Below are positions 1-6,062 of a stretch of 14,714 nt of DNA, one piece after another (position 1 is the stretch's first letter; every line of letters begins with the position of its first letter). The notes below the pieces were generated by a model, which was given only the letters and a program-made list of their open reading frames with translations, was not told the DNA's origin and did not search any database. Position numbers and translations under genes: made by a program. The DNA lies in contig CAMLDJ010000123.1 of assembly GCA_946478755.1 (NCBI GenBank), forward strand, positions 1 through 14,714, in the 5' to 3' direction. The stretch is from an uncultured Pedobacter sp. GTDB taxonomy: Bacteria > Bacteroidota > Bacteroidia > Sphingobacteriales > Sphingobacteriaceae.

Positions 1-56
1 ATCAGGCCTACAATAAACATGATACCTGCAATCAGGTAATAGCCCATTAATCCCAT
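1..56 (-). CDS. N-terminal fragment of a membrane protein (cut by window edge)
   Basis: Only about 18 codons are present, starting at an ATG at 56-54 and running off the left edge. The peptide reads MGLMGYYLIAGIMFIVGL, an uninterrupted hydrophobic stretch that would form an N-terminal membrane helix or signal anchor. A second ATG at 47-45 is an equally good start. Upstream on this strand is an A-rich leader, normal for this phylum. From memory the peptide resembles the start of YugP-like membrane zinc metallopeptidases of Bacteroidota, but 18 residues are too few to name the family. It reads in the same direction as the two genes to its right. Confidence 0.5.
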   Translation of the reverse strand, partial: MGLMGYYLIAGIMFIVGL

Positions 57-170
57 ATCAATTATTTTTTTACCTGTTAAATTGCAAAATTAATAACAAT
101 TTGATCATAGATTGGTTCAGCAAAACATTTTTTGTGCGCCGGCGCGAATAAGATCCGGCTAATGACTGGT

Positions 171-1037
171 TTACTGTTTCATAACGGCCTGATAGGGATA
201 ATCGCTGCAGACTCTGGTCACACCCAGTTTCAGGACCTTTTCAATATCCTTTTTATCATTGGTATTTCCGCACAGCAGTTTAATTCCTTTTTGCTGACAA
301 AAACTAACCACTTCCTCATTGATCAAATTAGGTGAGGGCGCATAATAATCGGGTAGAAAAGTTAATTTTTTCATATTTTCTTCCAGGCTTCCTTTTGTGG
401 TGATGAGCATTACGGCAACCCTGGGGTAATCCCTCCTTACAATTTCGAGGGTTCGTGGATCAAAAGATTGAATGATTACCCGGTCCTGTACTTTTGCCCG
501 GTAAATAATGCGCATCATACGTTTTACGAACTCTTCGGGTGCAGGCTGATAGACCCCGTCTCTGGCCGGGGCAGTTTTCGTTTCTATGTTGTAGAGTGGC
601 TTTGGATAATTCTTCAGCTTTACATAAGCTTCTACAGAATCCAGGAGTTCTTTTAACAAAGGTATATGGGTCTTAAAGTTTTTTTGCTGCGGAAAATTCT
701 TGTGCTGTTTCGAGCCTACGTCATATTTCTTAAGCACTTTATATTTCATTTGATAGATGGCAAGATGCTTTCCTTTAGCTATTTCTTTGCCATTTTCATC
801 AAGTGTAATGAGGTAATCCAGCCAGGGATCATGGGAAAGGACGGCCTGTTTGTCGCTGGTGAACGTAATGTCAAATTCGAGGACATCAGCTTTCAGGTCA
901 ACTGCATTTTTCATAGCTGGAATCGTACTTTCCGGCATCAAAGCCCTGAAGCCGCGATGGGCATGCCATTCCGGTCTGGTCTGAGCATCCGAATAAATCA
1001 CCGAAAGAAATAAAATAAGAGAAAGTAAAAACTTCAT
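171..1037 (-). CDS. Secreted glycerophosphodiester phosphodiesterase family protein
   Basis: A 288-residue GDPD-family TIM-barrel enzyme, expected to hydrolyse glycerophosphodiesters (deacylated phospholipids) to glycerol-3-phosphate and an alcohol. Residues 1-19 form a Sec signal peptide ending in SDAQ, so the enzyme should act in the periplasm or at the cell surface. The family's active-site signature is complete: HRG at 27-29, E36 in PEST, E54 and D56 in LEFD, and H69 in SHDP. A later acidic residue, E152 in NIETK, and the SFD motif at 191-193 also fit. Length is normal for a secreted bacterial GDPD. It lies 193 bases downstream of the isomerase gene on the same strand, with a probable terminator between them, so it is probably transcribed alone. 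No promoter stands out in the gap. Substrate specificity cannot be read from the sequence. Confidence 0.9.
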   Translation of the reverse strand: MKFLLSLILFLSVIYSDAQTRPEWHAHRGFRALMPESTIPAMKNAVDLKADVLEFDITFTSDKQAVLSHDPWLDYLITLDENGKEIAKGKHLAIYQMKYKVLKKYDVGSKQHKNFPQQKNFKTHIPLLKELLDSVEAYVKLKNYPKPLYNIETKTAPARDGVYQPAPEEFVKRMMRIIYRAKVQDRVIIQSFDPRTLEIVRRDYPRVAVMLITTKGSLEENMKKLTFLPDYYAPSPNLINEEVVSFCQQKGIKLLCGNTNDKKDIEKVLKLGVTRVCSDYPYQAVMKQ

Positions 1038-1146
1038 GATTGATATTTTCTACAATACTACTTTTTTTTAATGTTAAAAAAGGTTGGTTTTTGTTATTTT
1101 TTGTTTAATATTCTGTTGCTTCTATTTGCGTTGTTTTTGGGTCTGT

Positions 1147-1168
1147 AAAAAAGCACAATGTTTTGTGC
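1147..1168 (-). terminator. Intrinsic terminator after the isomerase/epimerase gene
   Basis: Read on the minus strand, a 6-bp perfect stem (GCACAA / TTGTGC) with a 4-base loop is followed directly by six T residues. It sits about 63 bases after the stop codon at 1231 and before the GDPD gene. The stem is short and only half G+C, so strength is uncertain, but the position and the T-run fit a rho-independent terminator. Confidence 0.55.
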
Positions 1169-1230
1169 ACTGGGAAAGAATTCCATTGGATTTAAATAGC
1201 TTCTAATGATAAGTTCCCCGTAAAACCTTG

Positions 1231-2136
1231 CTAAAGTCTGATCTTAAGTTTGCTGGTTAAGTAATCTTTGGTGATCTGGCCGCTCTGTAATGGCGTACGT
1301 CCTTTTACAGGAACGGCATCCAGCTCAACAATAGCATATTTATGATAATTAATTTCTTTTAAAGCCGCAAATACCGCAGGCAGGTCAACGCGCCCTTGTC
1401 CAAGTTCTACAAATATATAACCTTTGGCATCAGCCGTATTTTTTACATCTTTAATGTGTAGGCATTCCAGACGATCTTTATATTTTTTTATCGCTGCTGC
1501 GGGATCTCCGCCACCTTGCTGATAGTGCGCAACGTCTAACAAAAGCTTTACATATTTTGGATCCGTATGTTTCATGATGAGCTCAACTTCTTCAGGCGTT
1601 TGGCCAAGCTGGCCCATATGGTTATGGTAAGTAGTTTTTATGCCAATGGCAGCGGTACGCTTACCAATCTCGTTTAACAGTGTTGCATATTTAACCAGAT
1701 CGTCATTGCTTATCTCGCCGGTTTTAGGCCTTGATGAATTGGTGACCTGGATGCTGGTGCCGCCCAGAATTTTTACAAACCGGGCGCTTTCCAGGTGTTT
1801 GGCAATCTCTGCTTCATCATTCCCGGTGTTGATATTGGCATTTCCACTCGAATACATAGCCAGCTTCAGTTTTGCAGCTTTCAGCAGTTGGATCAGTTCA
1901 TCCGGCTGCTGGCCAAACTGGGTAAAGGCGTTGGCTCTGAGCTGTATGCCCTTAAACCCAAGGACCGATATATCGAGAATAGATTGCCTGATGTCGTTGC
2001 CCCAGGTAATTGCCGCGTAGCCATATTGAATGGCTGAAACAGGCAGGATTGCGGTCAACTGGTCAGCTGTTACCATTAAGGGGCTGGCTGTTAAAAAGCC
2101 AAGCTGAGTCAAAAAATTACGGCGTGATTGGTTCAT
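1231..2136 (-). CDS. Tat-exported sugar phosphate isomerase/epimerase (AP-endonuclease 2 / xylose-isomerase-like TIM barrel)
   Basis: A 301-residue protein of the xylose-isomerase-like TIM-barrel superfamily, which includes IolE inosose dehydratase and many sugar isomerases and epimerases. The N-terminus MNQSRRNFLTQLG is a clear twin-arginine signal, so the protein is likely folded and metal-loaded before export. Family landmarks are YHNH at 170-173, DVAH at 201-204, HIKD at 227-230, the ELGQGRVD loop at 244-251 and the C-terminal VELD at 270-273. These supply the usual Asp, His and Glu ligands for a divalent metal. Proteins of this kind in Bacteroidota often sit with periplasmic sugar-modifying enzymes, but no such partner is adjacent here. 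It is divergent from the small lipoprotein at 2227, with a 90-bp A+T-rich gap and no convincing promoter box. The substrate is unknown. Confidence 0.85.
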   Translation of the reverse strand: MNQSRRNFLTQLGFLTASPLMVTADQLTAILPVSAIQYGYAAITWGNDIRQSILDISVLGFKGIQLRANAFTQFGQQPDELIQLLKAAKLKLAMYSSGNANINTGNDEAEIAKHLESARFVKILGGTSIQVTNSSRPKTGEISNDDLVKYATLLNEIGKRTAAIGIKTTYHNHMGQLGQTPEEVELIMKHTDPKYVKLLLDVAHYQQGGGDPAAAIKKYKDRLECLHIKDVKNTADAKGYIFVELGQGRVDLPAVFAALKEINYHKYAIVELDAVPVKGRTPLQSGQITKDYLTSKLKIRL

Positions 2137-2226
2137 AGTAAGTAATTTATTTAATACAAAGTGAATAAGTGTTAATCTAAAATGTTACTTTCAACAAAAA
2201 TTCAAATTCTAAATTAACAAAACTCG

Positions 2227-2508
2227 ATGAGAAAAATTTTATTAAATGTGCTGCTGGGAATTACCATTGCAAGTTCATTAAGTTCATGTGCCACGGTTTT
2301 TGGTGGAAAAGTTACTCAGGCACAAAAGAGAAAGCCTTTGCAGGGCGAAGCGCAAAGAGGCATACGGCCGGTGGCTATGATTGCTGATATACTCCTTTTC
2401 TGGCCAGGCCTTATTGTTGATTTTGCTACAGGTGCAATTTATAAACCTGAAGGAAATGGGACGACAAAGGACGTGCCGGCTCAAAAAAATGTTGAAACTG
2501 CAAAATGA
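2227..2508 (+). CDS. Small lipoprotein of unknown function
   Basis: A 93-residue lipoprotein. The signal sequence ends in a lipobox, SLSSC, with the acylated cysteine at residue 21. The mature part is basic at first (GGKVTQAQKRKP), then has a moderately hydrophobic stretch around residues 48-72 containing FWPGLIVDFATGAIYKP, and a polar tail. I recall the xDFxTGAIYKP ending from other short Bacteroidota lipoproteins but cannot attach a function to it. The hydrophobic segment may associate with the membrane rather than cross it. It is a single-gene unit: divergent from the isomerase on the left and closed by a strong terminator immediately after its stop codon. Signal, lipobox and terminator support a real gene. 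Confidence 0.8.
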   Translation: MRKILLNVLLGITIASSLSSCATVFGGKVTQAQKRKPLQGEAQRGIRPVAMIADILLFWPGLIVDFATGAIYKPEGNGTTKDVPAQKNVETAK

Positions 2509-2517
2509 TCCAAATAA

Positions 2518-2546
2518 AGAAAGCTGCCTGGTGCAGCTTTCTTTTT
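2518..2546 (+). terminator. Strong rho-independent terminator of the lipoprotein gene
   Basis: A 10-bp perfect stem (AGAAAGCTGC / GCAGCTTTCT) with a 5-base loop (CTGGT) is followed by four more T residues, beginning 9 bases after the TGA stop. This is the clearest simple terminator in the window. Confidence 0.88.
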
Positions 2547-2682
2547 GCTCTGCGTTCGCTTATTTATCCAGATCCTGGTTATCAATTATCATTTAAAGTT
2601 GAGCTAATGCCATGATGAACAGGTAATGAACAGGCTATATCTTAAATAATTGAATATTAATGTGATTGCCATATAATCTCCT

Positions 2683-2690
2683 TACCTTTG
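2683..2690 (+). promoter_or_regulatory. Bacteroidota -7 promoter box of the DnaJ-KTSC gene
   Basis: TACCTTTG matches the TAnnTTTG consensus of the Bacteroidota primary sigma factor exactly. It lies only 10 bases before the ATG at 2701, so transcription should begin within a few bases of the start codon. The nearest upstream TTG (2666-2668) is 14 bases away, shorter than the usual 17-23, so the -33 element is weak or absent. Confidence 0.5.
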
Positions 2691-2700
2691 CGCAAATTTT

Positions 2701-3147
2701 ATGAAGAAGATCACTGATTACAGAAAACTATTGGGTGTACAAAAGGATGCCGAATTGAAAGAATTGAAAACCATTTACAGGAATTTAATGAAAGACTGGC
2801 ACCCTGATAAATTTCAGGACAGCGAAGAAGCGAAGCTGGAGGCGGAAACCAAAAGTAAGGAGATCATTGAAGCTTATCATTTCCTGGTAAGTATAGCTCC
2901 CGAAACGCTTGCGCTTTCCATTGAGGAGTATACACAGACTACAGCTTCCTGTGGTATTGCCGACTACAATTGGGCAGGCCTGGTACTTACCGTTCACTTT
3001 TTGGATGGCAGTGCCTACGAGTATTTTGGTGTGCCTAAAGCCATTTATGTAAAACTGGTCAATGCAGATTCACCCGGCAGATTTGCGCGCCGTCACATTT
3101 TTGGCGCTTTCCCTTACAGAAATATAGCAAAATTACAAACGGCTTAA
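2701..3147 (+). CDS. J-domain protein with C-terminal KTSC domain
   Basis: A 148-residue two-domain protein. Residues 5-65 are a DnaJ-type J domain with helix II/III arrangement and the diagnostic HPD tripeptide at 34-36 (KDWHPDKF). This tripeptide stimulates the ATPase of a DnaK/Hsp70 partner. Residues about 82-140 match the KTSC domain, a small domain also found next to lysyl-tRNA synthetase. Its landmarks are VHFLDGSAYEYFGVP at 98-112, a short helix (AIYVKLVNADSPGRF) and a closing HIFGAFPY. There is no zinc-finger or DnaJ C-terminal substrate domain and no signal, so it is a cytosolic, specialised J protein; KTSC may be its substrate or partner module. It appears monocistronic, with its own promoter box and a convergent regulator gene downstream. 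Domain calls are from motif recognition. Confidence 0.85.
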   Translation: MKKITDYRKLLGVQKDAELKELKTIYRNLMKDWHPDKFQDSEEAKLEAETKSKEIIEAYHFLVSIAPETLALSIEEYTQTTASCGIADYNWAGLVLTVHFLDGSAYEYFGVPKAIYVKLVNADSPGRFARRHIFGAFPYRNIAKLQTA

Positions 3148-3183
3148 TCCACTACCGGTTCTACCCACTTTTTTATGGGATCA

Positions 3184-3645
3184 TTAAAGGGGGTAGGCCG
3201 ATTCTGTCTTAATTTCAGACATCACAAAAAAACTCTGCACTGTACCGATGTTACTGAGCTGTGCCAGCTTGCTTCTTAGGAAATGATGGTACGCATCCAT
3301 ATCCGAGATCACGATCCTGAGAATGAAATCAAAGGCGCCAGTCATATGGTAACATTCCATGACCTCCGGAAAATTTACTACTTCTTTTTCAAAGCCACTT
3401 AAGGCGGAGTCTGTATGCTCCTTTAACTGTACCTGAGAATAAGCGATCAGGCTTTTGCCGATTTTCTTTGCATCCAGGATGGCCACAGAACGTTTGATGT
3501 AACCTTCTGTTTTTAGCCTTCGCACTCTTTCATGAATGGTTGCGGTGGACTTGTTCAGCGCCAGCGCCAGTTGTTTATTGCTGAGCAATGCGTCCTGCTG
3601 TAAAAGCCTTAAAATGCCGATGTCTGTTTTGTCAAGGTCTGCCAT
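3184..3645 (-). CDS. Lrp/AsnC family transcriptional regulator
   Basis: A 153-residue protein with the standard two-part Lrp/AsnC build. The N-terminal helix-turn-helix (residues 4-50) starts LDKTDIGILRLLQQDAL and has the recognition region LNKSTATIHERVRRLKTEGYI. The C-terminal RAM (ligand-binding, oligomerising) domain covers about 65-142 and carries the GAFDFILRI ligand-loop motif at 103-111. Length is typical. Such proteins bind amino acids or related small molecules and usually repress their own gene and control a neighbour. This gene is divergent from the sigma factor/alkB pair, and the shared 184-bp gap contains two inverted repeats that could be its binding sites. The immediate target is therefore probably itself, the sigma factor, or both. 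The ligand is unknown. Confidence 0.92.
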   Translation of the reverse strand: MADLDKTDIGILRLLQQDALLSNKQLALALNKSTATIHERVRRLKTEGYIKRSVAILDAKKIGKSLIAYSQVQLKEHTDSALSGFEKEVVNFPEVMECYHMTGAFDFILRIVISDMDAYHHFLRSKLAQLSNIGTVQSFFVMSEIKTESAYPL

Positions 3646-3670
3646 ATCATTACCAGTTAATTAGAGCAAA

Positions 3671-3685
3671 GTGTACCGGATACAC
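3671..3685. repeat. Short inverted repeat before the Lrp/AsnC start, possible operator
   Basis: GTGTA-CCGGA-TACAC has 5-bp perfect arms and lies 26-40 bases upstream of the Lrp/AsnC ATG. It is next to a near-promoter box on the minus strand (TACACTTTG, one base longer than the consensus spacing). The size suits an Lrp-type half-palindrome, but a 5-bp repeat can arise by chance. Confidence 0.3.
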
Positions 3686-3707
3686 CGAGAATTCGAAATT
3701 AGTTAAA

Positions 3708-3731
3708 AAATAAACGCTTAAGCGTTTATTT
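3708..3731. promoter_or_regulatory. Perfect 24-bp palindrome in the divergent Lrp/AsnC-sigma factor gap
   Basis: The half-site AAATAAACGCTT is followed without spacer by its exact reverse complement. It lies 62 bases upstream of the regulator's ATG and 98 bases upstream of the sigma factor's ATG at 3830. With no loop and no T-run it is unlikely to act as an RNA terminator; a binding site for a dimeric regulator shared by the two divergent promoters is the simplest reading. A shorter palindrome, TTTCCGGAAA, follows at 3760-3769. Confidence 0.6.
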
Positions 3732-3793
3732 CCGTAAAAATCCTAAATTTATTTTACTATTTCCGGAAAATAATCGGAATTTACCACACTCCA

Positions 3794-3823
3794 TTGATCT
3801 GAAAGCCATTTCTTCTGACCTTG
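3794..3823 (+). promoter_or_regulatory. Possible promoter directly before the sigma factor gene
   Basis: TTG at 3794-3796 is followed after 19 bases by TGACCTTG at 3816-3823, which matches TAnnTTTG at six of the eight positions including the free ones. The spacing is ideal, but the -7 box has two mismatches. If used, transcription would start at or next to the ATG at 3830, giving a leaderless mRNA. Confidence 0.25.
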
Positions 3824-3829
3824 CGTGGG

Positions 3830-4690
3830 ATGAGACAATTAAAGATAGAGCAGTCCATTACCAACAGGGATTCGGACTCAATAGAGAAGTATTTATACGA
3901 CATTGCAAGAATTGACCTGCTGAGCATTGAGGAGGAGATCGCGTTGGCTAAGAAAATAAAAAGGGGGGATCAATCGGCATTAGACAGGCTTGTAAAAGCC
4001 AATTTGCGTTTTGTTGTGTCGGTAGCGAAAAAATATCAGAACCAGGGTATCCGCTTATCCGATCTTATTGCAGAAGGCAATATCGGGCTGATCAAGGCCG
4101 CTCAGCGTTTCGATGAAACCAAGGGCTTTAAATTCATCTCTTTTGCGGTATGGTGGATCCGGCAAAGCATTATGATTGCCATAGCAGAACAGAAGAGGAT
4201 GGTCCGTCTCCCTGCAAATCAGATTGGTGGGATCATGAGGATCAACAAGGCGATGGTCGAACTGGAACAGCGTCTGGAGCGACTGCCAAGTTTAGAAGAG
4301 GTTTGTGAGTTTATTGAACTGCCTCAGGAAAAGGCTGTGGATTATCTTTTTCATGCACCTATGACCACTTCTTTAGATGCGGTGATTGCTGAGGAATCGG
4401 GATTTACCCTGGTGGAGACCATTGAAGATACCAACGTGGAAAAAACAGATAGCACCGTATTGCAAAGTTCTGTATTGGTCGACATCAAACGCTTAATGAA
4501 AAGGCTGCCGGAACGTGAAAAGGAGATCTTGTCTATGTTTTACGGCCTGGGCGGCAATACTGCAATTGGCCTGGACGAGATTGGCTCCAAAATGAAACTA
4601 GGTAAAGAACGTGTGCGCCAGATTAAAGATAAAGCATTAAAAACACTTCGTGCAGAGCAACCTAAAGCGTATATGATGGAATATATCTAG
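3830..4690 (+). CDS. RpoD-like sigma-70 family factor, probable secondary (group 2) sigma factor
   Basis: A 286-residue RNA polymerase sigma subunit of the sigma-70 family. I place the start at the ATG at 3830 because the protein then begins MRQLKI, as Bacteroidota primary sigma factors do; the frame extends three codons further to a TTG that is unlikely to be used. Region 1.2 covers about 16-50. Region 2 (52-123) includes LVKANLRFVVSVAKKY and the core promoter-reading stretch FKFISFAVWWIRQSI. Region 3 is about 124-200 and region 4 about 216-275, with LPEREKEILSMFYGLGG and the helix-turn-helix LGKERVRQIKDKALKTL. It differs from the housekeeping protein as I remember it in regions 2.4-3 (SIMIAIAEQKRMVRLPANQ) and in a divergent C-terminus. 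A second, conditionally used sigma factor is therefore the best reading. It is followed after 13 bases by an AlkB-like gene and is divergent from an Lrp/AsnC regulator. Confidence 0.9.
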   Translation: MRQLKIEQSITNRDSDSIEKYLYDIARIDLLSIEEEIALAKKIKRGDQSALDRLVKANLRFVVSVAKKYQNQGIRLSDLIAEGNIGLIKAAQRFDETKGFKFISFAVWWIRQSIMIAIAEQKRMVRLPANQIGGIMRINKAMVELEQRLERLPSLEEVCEFIELPQEKAVDYLFHAPMTTSLDAVIAEESGFTLVETIEDTNVEKTDSTVLQSSVLVDIKRLMKRLPEREKEILSMFYGLGGNTAIGLDEIGSKMKLGKERVRQIKDKALKTLRAEQPKAYMMEYI

Positions 4691-4703
4691 TATATTTACC
4701 ATC

Positions 4704-5312
4704 ATGGACATATCGTTGTATCTGGATCATTTGAATCTTTTACCCATTCCCGGGGAAGCGTTTTTTTACCCAGAGTTCTTCGGAAAAGAAGAAAGTGATC
4801 GATATTTTACCTACCTGGCTGCCAATATTTCATGGAAGCAGGAGCCCATACAAGTATTTGGAAAACAGGTGTTGCTTCCCCGATTTACCGCGTTTTATGG
4901 AGATAAGGGCATTAGCTACAATTACTTGGGGACCACAATGGAGGCATTGCCCTGGATAGATCTCTTAGAACAGATTAAACAGTATATAGAGCTCAAGTTT
5001 GATGTGAAATTTAACAGCTGTGTCCTCAGTCTTTACCGCAATGGCGCCGATCATGTGGGCTGGCACCGTGACAATAATAAAAATCTTGGGCAATATCCAT
5101 TTATTGCTTCAGCAAGTTTTGGTGCCTCCAGAATATTTCAGTTCAGACATTATGAGGAGAAGATGCCCATCATCTCAACAGAACTGACCCATGGCAGTTT
5201 GCTGGTCATGAAAGCTGAAACCCAGCGCTTATGGGAACATAGGCTCCCTAAAACAATTATCCCTTCCAAAGCGAGGATCAACTTAACCTTTCAGCTGATC
5301 AACAAATCATGA
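4704..5312 (+). CDS. AlkB-like Fe(II)/2-oxoglutarate-dependent dioxygenase
   Basis: A 202-residue cytosolic oxygenase of the AlkB family, which removes alkyl groups from DNA or RNA bases by oxidative demethylation. Around residues 59-75, LPRFTAFYGDKGISYNY is the substrate-side lid typical of the family. The iron ligands are visible: H121 and D123 in GWHRDN, and H179 in WEHRLPK. R191 in ARINLTFQ matches the arginine that holds 2-oxoglutarate (R204 of E. coli AlkB). The second conserved arginine, normally in RxNLTFR, is Gln197 here; the codon reads cag. The gene starts 13 bases after the sigma factor stop and has no promoter of its own that I can see, so the two are probably co-transcribed. This links the sigma factor to nucleic acid damage or RNA modification. 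Length is usual for bacterial AlkB-like proteins. Confidence 0.9.
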   Translation: MDISLYLDHLNLLPIPGEAFFYPEFFGKEESDRYFTYLAANISWKQEPIQVFGKQVLLPRFTAFYGDKGISYNYLGTTMEALPWIDLLEQIKQYIELKFDVKFNSCVLSLYRNGADHVGWHRDNNKNLGQYPFIASASFGASRIFQFRHYEEKMPIISTELTHGSLLVMKAETQRLWEHRLPKTIIPSKARINLTFQLINKS

Positions 5313-5367
5313 TTGTTGTAATTAAGTCAGAAATACAGATATAATTTCAGGAATCTATTTTAGCAAT

Positions 5368-5393
5368 TACTTTTGTTAACACCGTTAACAAAA
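5368..5393 (+). promoter_or_regulatory. TetR-gene promoter overlapped by a perfect inverted-repeat operator
   Basis: TACTTTTG at 5368-5375 matches the TAnnTTTG -7 consensus exactly. Overlapping it is a perfect inverted repeat at 5371-5393: TTTTGTTAAC, three bases ACC, then GTTAACAAAA. The repeat covers half of the -7 box and the expected start of transcription, and ends 12 bases before the TetR ATG. A dimer of the downstream TetR protein bound here would block its own promoter. No TTG is at the right distance for a -33 element. Confidence 0.75.
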
Positions 5394-5404
5394 ATGTATA
5401 GCAT

Positions 5405-6007
5405 ATGGGAATTGCAGAACGAAAGATCAGACAGAAAGAAGAGTTCAGGGCAAGTATCCTGGAAGCGGCATGGCTGCAGGTATTAAATGACGGCTGGCAA
5501 TCCCTCTCTATCCGTAAAATTGCTGATGCCATTGAATATAGCATCCCGGTTATTTATAATCATTTTGAAAATAAGGAAGCCATATTACTTGAATTCACGA
5601 AAGAAGGCTTTCAAAAGTTGGCAGATGCCCTTCAGCAGGTTAAAGAAGAACATACGGAGCCCGCCGTACAGCTTGAAGCCATCGCTCATGCTTACTGGGA
5701 CTTCGCTTTTGAACATAAGGAATATTACCAGCTGATGTTTGGTCTTGGTATTCCTGCCTGTGAGAAAGTAAACCAGATTGCTGAAATGAAGAATATGACC
5801 ACGGTCATGATTTCGACCATTAAGGACACCATAGACAAAAGTGCTAATAAGGAAGCAGATTTTTATCTTAAATACCACACTTACCTGTCCGTCCTTCACG
5901 GTCTGGTCTCCATTCAGATGATCACAAAAGACGGAAAACCCAGCGAGCAAAACCGGATGATATTACAGGATGCAGTATCAGGATTTATTAAATCGCTGCT
6001 CGTCTGA
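5405..6007 (+). CDS. TetR/AcrR family transcriptional regulator
   Basis: A 200-residue one-component repressor. Residues 12-60 form the TetR N-terminal DNA-binding domain: FRASILEAAWLQVLNDG, then the helix-turn-helix SIRKIADAIEYSIPVIYNHF and the closing ENKEAIL. The remaining helical part (about 80-195) is the ligand and dimer domain; its AYWDFAFEHKEYYQLMFG stretch is typical of the WHG-type TetR C-terminal domains. The start is fixed by the ATG just after the operator at 5371-5393, and autorepression through that site is likely. The DoxX gene follows after 55 bases with no terminator between, so the regulator probably controls DoxX and perhaps the lipoprotein beyond it. The DoxX leader at 6044-6051 contains TTAACAAA, matching one half of the operator. 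The inducer is unknown. Confidence 0.92.
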   Translation: MGIAERKIRQKEEFRASILEAAWLQVLNDGWQSLSIRKIADAIEYSIPVIYNHFENKEAILLEFTKEGFQKLADALQQVKEEHTEPAVQLEAIAHAYWDFAFEHKEYYQLMFGLGIPACEKVNQIAEMKNMTTVMISTIKDTIDKSANKEADFYLKYHTYLSVLHGLVSIQMITKDGKPSEQNRMILQDAVSGFIKSLLV

Positions 6008-6062
6008 TCGCATCGAAATTTCATTATATTTAATAAATAACCATTAACAAATAATTCCCTTT

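Noticed and set aside
136..145. GC-rich perfect palindrome GCGCCGGCGC just after the GDPD gene
   Set aside because: On the gene's strand it is not followed by a T-run, so it is not a clear terminator, and a 10-base GC palindrome may be chance. It could be half of a weak hairpin with CCGGC at 155-159.
1640..2037. Plus-strand open frames of 80-126 codons across the isomerase gene
   Set aside because: They are shadows of the minus-strand gene, which has a Tat signal and conserved motifs; the plus-strand products resemble no family I recognise.
3148..3183. Possible terminator between the convergent DnaJ-KTSC and Lrp/AsnC genes
   Set aside because: Only a 4-bp pairing (CCCA / TGGG) around a T-rich loop is present, with no T-run on the proper side. 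Too weak to call.
3821..3829. Upstream TTG start for the sigma factor, adding three residues
   Set aside because: The ATG at 3830 gives the MRQLKI start usual for this family, and the TTG falls inside the possible -7 box.
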